Assembly (NCBI GenBank): GCA_031261425.1 | Contig: JAISJR010000040.1 | Span: 1 to 36,007 of the forward strand | Length of the DNA: 36,007 bases | Reading direction: 5' to 3' | From: Planctomycetota bacterium | Lineage (GTDB): Bacteria; Planctomycetota; SZUA-567 | Part shown: positions 27,842 to 33,089 of the stretch, piece by piece | Numbering within the stretch: the first letter of the stretch is position 1 | How the letters are laid out: the number at the start of each line of letters is the position of its first letter | Position numbers and translations under genes: made by a program | Notes under the pieces: model-generated | What the model was told of the DNA's origin: nothing | Seen by the model: the letters and a program-made list of their open reading frames with translations, nothing else | Database searches by the model: none

Positions 27842-28103
27842 TACTATTTTTGCGGCGGACGCCTTTGCCGAGTATGTCGAGTGGCAAACCAACGACAAAA
27901 AATTATGCCATAAAATTAACACGCTGATTAAAGATATTCAGCGTAACGGCTATTTGTCCGGTCTCGGCAAGCCGGAAGCGCTTAAGGGCAGAAACGCCTA
28001 CAGCCGCCGTATCGACGACTATCACCGTTTAATTTATGAAGGCGACGACGACGGCAACGTGCGGATTTTGTCTTGTAAAGGTCATTACGAAAATTGGGAT
28101 TAG
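27834..28103 (+). CDS. YoeB/Txe-family mRNA interferase toxin
   Basis: An 89-aa ribosome-dependent endoribonuclease of the Txe/YoeB family. The motifs WQTNDKKLCHKINTLIKDIQ, GKPEALKG, YSRRIDDYHRLIYE and CKGHYENW align along the full family length. The YoeB catalytic residues correspond to Glu48, Arg65, His84 and Tyr85, so it looks active. Translation is coupled to the upstream antitoxin by overlap. Confidence 0.93.
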   Translation: MADTIFAADAFAEYVEWQTNDKKLCHKINTLIKDIQRNGYLSGLGKPEALKGRNAYSRRIDDYHRLIYEGDDDGNVRILSCKGHYENWD

Positions 28104-28146
28104 ACCGTAATTCTTAATTTTAACTCTTAATTCTAACCGGTCGCCA
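28104..28146. repeat. Toxin-flhF spacer with a degenerate heptamer run
   Basis: ATTCTTAATTTTAACTCTTA ATTCTAACCGG is a single degenerate arm mixing the AATTAAC and TCAACTC types. No Shine-Dalgarno precedes flhF. Confidence 0.55.
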
Positions 28147-29598
28147 ATGTCCTCCTTGTTTGCCAAAACTTACACCGGTCGCACGCCCGAAGAAGCGATT
28201 GCCAAGGCGAAGCAGGAATTGGGCGAGGATATTTCCATTGGCGAGGTCAAACGCGAGAAAAAAAGCAAGTGGACGTTAGGCGGCAACGCCGAGTCCCTGT
28301 GCGTCGTCGAGGTCTATTGCGATGAAGACGCTCCGCGTCAAGACGCCCCGCCGCCGCGCCCTAAACCGAATAATTTACTCAACAAGGCCTATAATACGCC
28401 GCCCGCGCCCAATCGTTCCCCGCGCGACGGCAACATTAAATATCCTTTGGTCGATAGCGGCGTCAGCGTCGAACTAACGCGCGGCAGTCCTGCCCCGCAA
28501 TATCAAGACCCGCCGGGTCGCGACCCGCAAAGTCGAGCCCCGCAGGGACGCGACCCGCGCGAGCAAGACCTGCAAGGTCCAGACCCGTATGGTCAAGCCC
28601 CGCGCGTGGCGGAATGGGAGCGCGAACGCCGGCAGTCGGCGCCCGCGTATGTCGAGGAAATTTCGCCGCTGACGTTTGCGGCGCAACCGCGCCCGCAACC
28701 GTCGCCGGTGCCGCCGATATATCAACCGGCGCTCGACAACGCGGCTTTGCTTGATTTGCTCCGCGGCGAAATCACCCGCATCACCAGTTCCATTGCTTGC
28801 GGCGGCGTGCCCCAAGTCGGCGAGCGGTATTTGAATTTATATCAAGACCTCTTGGAAAAAGGCGTCGCGCCGGACTTGGCGAATAAATTGGCGACGGAGT
28901 TGCAATACGAAGTCGGCACCAATCAATATGTTACGGACGAGCATATTCGCGCCGCGTTGAAGCGCCGTTTGTTGGTGGAATTTCGCGTCGCGACGGCGAG
29001 CGCCGGACAGCCGCAAGTCGTGGCGCTCATCGGTCCGAGCGGTAGCGGCAAAACGACGACGATTGTGAAATTGGCGTTCCGCGCCGCGCAACAAAATAAA
29101 AGCGTCGCGCTGATTACCGAAGACATCAACCGCCCCGGCGCGCAGGAGCAGTTGCGGTCGTTGATTTCGCTGTTCGGCTTGCCGTTAGCCGCCAAAAACA
29201 CGCCGGAGCAAATCGCCGGCGAAATCCGCAATTTCGCGCACGAAGGGCGCGATTTGATTTTGATTGACACCGGCGGACGCGCCACGAAAGACGCGCGCGG
29301 CATGGCGGAACTCGCCGCCAACTTGCACGCCGCCGCGCCGCACGAAACGCATTTGGTCATTCCGGCGACGATGGCGAAAGACGCGGCGCTGATTTACGCG
29401 CAAAAATATCGCGAATGTCGCTTCAACCGCCTGCTCGTCACCAAAACCGACGAGGCGGAAACGTTCGGCTTGTTGTTGAATTTGGCGCGGGCGTTGCCGG
29501 AACCGTTTTCGTATTTGGCGGACGGACAAGTGTGTAGCAAAGGGCTGACGCCCGCGACCGCCGACCAGTTGGCGCGCTTGGTGGTGAGCGGGGAATAA
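28147..29598 (+). CDS. flhF: Flagellar SRP-type GTPase FlhF
   Basis: It directs the position and number of flagella in polar flagellates (483 aa). The N-terminal domain begins with the family pattern FAKTYTGRTPEEAIAKAKQELGEDI. A low-complexity Pro/Arg/Gln linker (about 65-195) holds a 5-residue tandem repeat. The N and G domains follow: G1 IGPSGSGKTTT near residue 296, DTGGR and TKTDEAETFG. In other bacteria flhF is followed by flhG; here two small uncharacterised genes and the sigma gene follow. Confidence 0.94.
   Translation: MSSLFAKTYTGRTPEEAIAKAKQELGEDISIGEVKREKKSKWTLGGNAESLCVVEVYCDEDAPRQDAPPPRPKPNNLLNKAYNTPPAPNRSPRDGNIKYPLVDSGVSVELTRGSPAPQYQDPPGRDPQSRAPQGRDPREQDLQGPDPYGQAPRVAEWERERRQSAPAYVEEISPLTFAAQPRPQPSPVPPIYQPALDNAALLDLLRGEITRITSSIACGGVPQVGERYLNLYQDLLEKGVAPDLANKLATELQYEVGTNQYVTDEHIRAALKRRLLVEFRVATASAGQPQVVALIGPSGSGKTTTIVKLAFRAAQQNKSVALITEDINRPGAQEQLRSLISLFGLPLAAKNTPEQIAGEIRNFAHEGRDLILIDTGGRATKDARGMAELAANLHAAAPHETHLVIPATMAKDAALIYAQKYRECRFNRLLVTKTDEAETFGLLLNLARALPEPFSYLADGQVCSKGLTPATADQLARLVVSGE
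28507..28596 (+). repeat. 15-bp tandem repeat within flhF
   Basis: Six imperfect 15-bp units with consensus GACCCGCAAGGTCGA encode DPPGR, DPQSR, APQGR, DPREQ, DLQGP and DPYGQ in the linker of FlhF. A partial seventh unit (GCCCCG) follows. The units keep frame, so copy-number changes would alter only linker length. Confidence 0.85.
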
Positions 29599-29721
29599 TC
29601 GAGAGTTAAGAGTTGAGAGTTTAGAGTTGAGTAGTGGTTGCGCTTCGCGCGTCTTAAAAAATAAAACTCCACTCTCTCAACTCTCAACTCTAAACTCTGA
29701 ACTTTCAAAGGAGGACCGGCA
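29599..29721. repeat. Mirrored GAGTTGA spacer after flhF, core inverted
   Basis: The left arm is GAGTTAA/GAGTTGA/GAGTTTA (29602-29631). The core is in reverse orientation, GTGGTTGCGCTTCGCGCGTC then TAAAACTCCACT, i.e. the complement of the 17153-17190 type. The right arm is TCAACTC/TAAACTC/TGAACTT (29676-29708). A strong ribosome-binding site AAAGGAGGA follows. Confidence 0.85.
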
Positions 29722-29949
29722 ATGGTTACTATCAACCGCGTGAAGCGGCGATGCGAAGGGTGCTTGTTTTGGGCGCGAACGGACGGCGAGGCGCACCGGT
29801 GCGCCAATCCGCAAGGACCGAACAACGACCAGCAGATGAGTTCGGAAAACAGTTGCGCGGGTTGGCAGTCGCGGACGGCGAGTTTGCGCGCGCGCGCCAA
29901 ACGCCTCGCGGCGAAAATCAGTGAAAAACAGGAGGAAGGGAAAAGGTAA
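29722..29949 (+). CDS. Small four-cysteine protein of the flagellar cluster
   Basis: A 75-aa protein with an excellent ribosome-binding site (AAAGGAGGACCGGCAATG), so expression is likely. Four cysteines (11, 14, 27, 45) in a CxxC-x12-C-x17-C pattern with basic flanks suggest a metal-binding knuckle (RRCEGCLFW...HRCANP...SCAGW). The C-terminal third is a basic helix. The family was not recognised. The last residues EEGKR and stop are read from a GGAAAAG/GTAAAAG heptamer run. It lies between flhF and the sigma gene. Confidence 0.8.
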   Translation: MVTINRVKRRCEGCLFWARTDGEAHRCANPQGPNNDQQMSSENSCAGWQSRTASLRARAKRLAAKISEKQEEGKR

Positions 29950-30009
29950 AAGGGAAAAGTAATTCCGCTTTCGATACGTTTCCCCTTTTACTTCTTCCCG
30001 ACAAAAAAA
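29930..30009. repeat. GGAAAAG heptamer array with mirrored arm
   Basis: GGAAGGGAAAAGGTAAAAGG GAAAAG (29935-29960) has a 7-bp period. It is mirrored by TTTCCCCTTTTACTTCTTCC (29980-29999). The left arm encodes the end of the four-Cys protein; the right arm ends 10 nt before the next ATG. Confidence 0.8.
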
Positions 30010-30354
30010 ATGTTTCGCAAATTGTCCGCATTTTTTACGATGTTGGCGTTCATCTTGTTTTCCGGCACGTGGGTCGTGCGGCGGATGTTAGGCATCAACT
30101 CGATGGACGTTACGACGATGTTCACGCAGAGTATCGCGATTATCGTCTCGTATTTTATTATCGGCGTGTTTCTTTCGCGGCTCGGCGTGGCGTTGGTCGA
30201 TGAGTATTTGGTGCGCCGCCGCCAAATGGAAGCCGAACGCCGCGAATGCGCCCGCGGTCTATATTTAGCCGCGTTGGCGGGAACGGCGGCTGACGACGGA
30301 GCGCCGCCCGCCGCCGAAGACGCCGCAAGTCCCGCCGGCGCCGCCGCCAAGTAA
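30010..30354 (+). CDS. Small two-helix membrane protein of the flagellar cluster
   Basis: A 114-aa protein with two predicted transmembrane helices (about 7-24, AFFTMLAFILFSGTWVV; and about 43-63, SIAIIVSYFIIGVFLSRLG). A basic helical segment (YLVRRRQMEAERRECARG) and an Ala/Pro-rich, acidic tail follow. No family was recognised. The frame is coding-like and co-oriented with flhF and the sigma gene. The stop TAA is joined to AGAGC plus an AATTAAC array. A role with the flagellar export apparatus or its regulation is only a guess from position. Confidence 0.7.
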   Translation: MFRKLSAFFTMLAFILFSGTWVVRRMLGINSMDVTTMFTQSIAIIVSYFIIGVFLSRLGVALVDEYLVRRRQMEAERRECARGLYLAALAGTAADDGAPPAAEDAASPAGAAAK

Positions 30355-30543
30355 GAGCAATTAACAATTAACAATTAAAAATGGTAGAATTTGATTTGGG
30401 GATTCGCGAAGCGAAATTGATAACGGAGCGAAGCGACAACCATTCATTGTTAATTGTGAATTGTTAATTGTTAATTCGTTCGGCACTGCCGCGCCTTTAT
30501 TAAATTTAACTGTGCATCACAACCTGCCCCCAAGGAGATAGCA
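30355..30543. repeat. Spacer before the sigma gene: mirrored AATTAAC arms with core
   Basis: The left arm is AGAGC plus AATTAAC (30354-30379). The core is TGGTAGAATTTGATTTGGGG then ATTCGCGAAGCG. The right arm is GTTAATT/GTGAATT (30449-30476). About 60 bp of ordinary sequence follows, ending in the strong ribosome-binding site CAAGGAGATAGC. A promoter may lie in 30478-30530 but none is clear. Confidence 0.85.
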
Positions 30544-31353
30544 ATGGACGAAATTGATGAACTTTACGAAAGTTTGCCGCCGTCGGAGGAGTGGACGGAC
30601 GACGAGGAGGGCGCCATTTGGGAAGAGTTTATCGCGACGCGCAGTCGCGACTTGCGCGACCGCTTGGTGAAACAATACACGGTGCTGGTCTATCAAACGG
30701 CGCAACGCATCGCCAGCAAGTTGCCGAATTTCGTCAGTATCGACGACTTAATCGGCTGGGGCAATCTCGGTTTGCTCGACGCGATTAACCGCTACGAAAC
30801 CAATCGCAACACCAAATTTTCGACGTATTGCAGCACCCGCATTTCGGGACACATCATCGACGAGTTGCGCCGGCTCGACTGGACGCCGCGCTTGGTGCGC
30901 ACCCGCGCCGCGCAGTTGGAACGGGCGCGCGACGAGTTGCGGAGCATTTTGGGACGCGAGCCGGACGACGACGAAATAATGAAAGAATTGGGCGTCAAAC
31001 CGCACGAATATCTGGCGATGGTGAAAGAGACGCAACCGCGCTCGGTGGTCTCGCTCAACCGCAAACACGACGAGGACGACACCAATGAAATCGGCAAAAT
31101 CGAATTGTTGCCCGACCGCAACGCGGTTGACCCGGTGTTGGAATTGCAACGGCGGGAAATCAAAGAAGTGGTTCTGCGCGGGCTGAATTCCGACCAAAAA
31201 AAAGTGTTGACGATGTATTACTACGACGAATTGAATATGAAAGAAATCGGCGATTTGTTAGGGCTGTCCGAAAGCCGCGTGTGCCAAATCCATAAACAGG
31301 TGATGGACTTGTTGCGAAGCACCAAAAAAGAACGCGACCTCACGCCGGCGTAA
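30544..31353 (+). CDS. fliA: FliA/WhiG-family RNA polymerase sigma factor
   Basis: A 269-aa group 3 sigma factor (sigma-28 type) expected to direct late flagellar and chemotaxis genes. Region 2 is at about 40-115 (SIDDLIGWGNLGLLDAINRY, TKFSTYCSTRISGHIIDELR and DWTPR, the last typical of FliA). Region 3 covers LERARDELRSILGREPDDDE, and region 4 covers SDQKKVLTMYYYDELNMKEI GDLLGLSESRVCQIHKQ. The acidic N-terminal extension (DEIDELYESLPPSEEWTDDE) is longer than in E. coli FliA. A strong Shine-Dalgarno is present. No FlgM-like anti-sigma gene is nearby. Confidence 0.94.
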   Translation: MDEIDELYESLPPSEEWTDDEEGAIWEEFIATRSRDLRDRLVKQYTVLVYQTAQRIASKLPNFVSIDDLIGWGNLGLLDAINRYETNRNTKFSTYCSTRISGHIIDELRRLDWTPRLVRTRAAQLERARDELRSILGREPDDDEIMKELGVKPHEYLAMVKETQPRSVVSLNRKHDEDDTNEIGKIELLPDRNAVDPVLELQRREIKEVVLRGLNSDQKKVLTMYYYDELNMKEIGDLLGLSESRVCQIHKQVMDLLRSTKKERDLTPA

Positions 31354-31428
31354 AGAGCAATTAAAAATTAACAATTAAAAATTTTGGAGTTTTATTTTCA
31401 GATTCGCGAAGCGCAATTTTGATAATCG
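31354..31428. repeat. One-sided AATTAAC array with core after the sigma gene
   Basis: AAGAGC then AATTAAA/AATTAAC/AATTAAA units begin on the stop. The core TTGGAGTTTTATTTTCAGAT TCGCGAAGCGCAATTTTGAT follows. Instead of a mirrored arm, the family A element starts at 31429, so that element seems to have replaced or interrupted the right arm. Confidence 0.8.
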
Positions 31429-31715
31429 TTCCGACAGCCGCGCTGAAAGCGCGTCGTATGTTAGCCCAGGGTAAGCGGCGATGCTCTATCAGCCGCGCCA
31501 CCCTGGGTAAAGACGGCGCGAAGCGCCAACCGCAATTGGACGGTTCGCCGCGGTTTGGCGAACCGCTCTCGCCGCCGCCGGCGGCGTTTGCCGCCTAACG
31601 GCGGAACTGTCGGATGGTTCGCTTCGCGAACCGCTACCCAGGGTGGCGCGGCTGATAGAGCGTCGCCGCTTACCCTGGGCTAATATATTTCGCGCTTTCA
31701 GCGCGGCTGTCGGAA
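31429..31715. repeat. Dispersed palindromic element family A, complete copy
   Basis: Arms 31429-31509 and 31635-31715 are inverted. The outer 25 bp (TTCCGACAGCCGCGCTGAAA GCGCG) are perfect, and the 48-bp inner segments (31462-31509 against 31635-31682) differ at one position. Each inner segment is itself a hairpin bounded by CCCAGGGT and ACCCTGGG. The 125-bp centre holds more palindromes (GGTTCGCC...GGCGAACC; CGCCGCCGCCGGCGGCG). It carries no gene. Downstream, TTTCTTCGTTGCAA, AGCACCGAC and CTAACCGCGTAAC (31717-31754) are also shared with copy 1. Confidence 0.9.
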
Positions 31716-31797
31716 GTTTCTTCGTTGCAACAGCACCGACACTAACCGCGTAACACGAGTTATTAGCAGAATTTCCCTCAAAATCCGTCGATGCGCA

Positions 31798-32118
31798 ATG
31801 ACTGACGCCGAGACCAAAATCCAAATCAGCGACGAACACCTCCGTTTGGTGCAAAACATCCTGCGGGCGCATTTGCCGCCGGCGGCGACGGCGTTTGTTT
31901 TCGGCTCGCGCGCCAAGGGCGAGGCGTGGAAATTTTCCGACCTTGATTTAGCCGTCGCTTGCGGCGCCGAAAAATTATCAACGTCAACCCACGCGCAATT
32001 GGCGTGGGCGTTTGCCGAATCGCTTCTGCCTTACAAAGTTGACGTGGTTGATTTCAACGGCTGTTCCGAGCAATTTCGCGCGGCGATACGCGGCGATTGC
32101 CGGCGGCTCGGCTGGTAA
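31798..32118 (+). CDS. Minimal nucleotidyltransferase (MNT-like), solitary
   Basis: A 106-aa protein with the polymerase-beta-type motif GSRAKGEAWKFSDLDLAV (about 36-53) and a third acidic residue in KVDVVDFNG, i.e. a complete minimal nucleotidyltransferase core. Such proteins (MntA type) commonly pair with a HEPN toxin and can AMPylate it. No HEPN gene is adjacent: upstream is a family A element and downstream is nfo. It may be an orphan antitoxin or an unrelated small transferase. No Shine-Dalgarno is seen at this ATG. Confidence 0.85.
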   Translation: MTDAETKIQISDEHLRLVQNILRAHLPPAATAFVFGSRAKGEAWKFSDLDLAVACGAEKLSTSTHAQLAWAFAESLLPYKVDVVDFNGCSEQFRAAIRGDCRRLGW

Positions 32119-32142
32119 ATTCTATAAAAAGAGAGCGGCACC

Positions 32143-33018
32143 ATGTTAAACCTCGGCTATCACGCTTCCTCGGCGCGCGGTTATTTAGCGATGGGCGAAG
32201 AGGCGCTGAGCATCGGCGCGAACACCTTCCAATTTTTTTCGCGCAATCCGCGCGGCAGTAATCAGCGCCCGTTTGACGCCGACGATGCGGCGGCGTTGCG
32301 CCGGTTTTTGCTCGACCGGCATTTCGCGCCGGTGTTGGCGCACGCGCCCTACACGCTGAACGCTTGCGCCGCCGACGCGGGTTTGCGCGATTTGGCGAAG
32401 CGAATGATGAGCGAAGACCTCGAACGCTTGGATTTTTTGCCGGACGGTCTTTACGTTTTTCACCCCGGCAGTCACGTCAAACAGGGCGTCGCCACCGGCG
32501 TCAAACTCATCGCCGAAACGTTAAACGCCGTGCTGACGCCGCAACAAAAAACGACGGTGTTGTTGGAAACGATGGCGGGCAAAGGAACGGAAGTCGGCGG
32601 CAACTTCGCCGAATTGCGCGCCGTTCTCGACCGCGTCAAACACCCCGAAAAAGTCGGCGTCTGCTGGGACACCTGTCATTTGTATTCGGCGGGCTACGAC
32701 CTTGTTCATAAATTGGACGACGTTATCGGCGCGTTCGACCGCGAAATCGGCTGGGGAAAATTACGCGCGGCGCATTTGAACGACAGTATGAAACCGTTCG
32801 GCGGACACCAAGACCGGCACGCGCGGATTGGCGACGGCTCGTTGGGACTGACCGCCATCGTGAACTTTATCACGCACGAAAAATTGCGGCATTTGCCTTT
32901 CTTTTTAGAAACGCCGAACGACCTCGCGGGCTACGCCGCCGAAATCAAATTGTTGCGCGAGAAATTTGCGGCGGCGGGAAAATTGCCGTCGGCTTCAGCC
33001 GACGGATTAAGCGAGTAA
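32143..33018 (+). CDS. nfo: Endonuclease IV (AP endonuclease)
   Basis: It cleaves DNA 5' of abasic sites in base excision repair (291 aa; E. coli 285). All nine zinc ligands are present by alignment to E. coli Nfo: His67, His107, Glu142, Asp176, His179, His211, Asp224, His226 and Glu256, in the motifs AHAPY, FHPGSH, LETMAGKG, WDTCHLYSAGYD, AHLNDS, DRHARIG and LETPN. AGAGAG upstream serves as ribosome-binding site. The last residues (LPSASADGLSE) and stop lie in a 46-bp dispersed repeat (32983-33028) also found at 35791-35836. Confidence 0.97.
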   Translation: MLNLGYHASSARGYLAMGEEALSIGANTFQFFSRNPRGSNQRPFDADDAAALRRFLLDRHFAPVLAHAPYTLNACAADAGLRDLAKRMMSEDLERLDFLPDGLYVFHPGSHVKQGVATGVKLIAETLNAVLTPQQKTTVLLETMAGKGTEVGGNFAELRAVLDRVKHPEKVGVCWDTCHLYSAGYDLVHKLDDVIGAFDREIGWGKLRAAHLNDSMKPFGGHQDRHARIGDGSLGLTAIVNFITHEKLRHLPFFLETPNDLAGYAAEIKLLREKFAAAGKLPSASADGLSE

Positions 33019-33028
33019 ATCATTCCGC
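32983..33028. repeat. 46-bp dispersed hairpin repeat at the nfo 3' end
   Basis: A hairpin CCGTCGGC-TTCA-GCCGACGG is followed by ATTAAGCGAGTAAATCATTC. The same sequence with a changed hairpin stem recurs at 35791-35836. The tail after the hairpin is almost invariant. Confidence 0.8.
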
Positions 33029-33089
33029 CAACCGCCGAAAACTCCGCCATTCGTAATTCGTAATTTTTAATTTGTAATTTTTAATTGAA
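33029..33089. repeat. Heptamer arm between convergent nfo and the autotransporter gene
   Basis: ACTCCGCCATTCGTAATTCG TAATTTTTAATTTGTAATTT (33042-33081) is a one-sided array that mixes the ATTCGTA and ATTTTTA types, preceded by an inverted core end (ACTCC). It follows immediately after the autotransporter stop in transcript sense. Confidence 0.7.

Noticed and set aside
31354-31797. HEPN partner for the nucleotidyltransferase upstream
   Set aside because: The interval is a heptamer array and a palindromic element without a credible coding frame.
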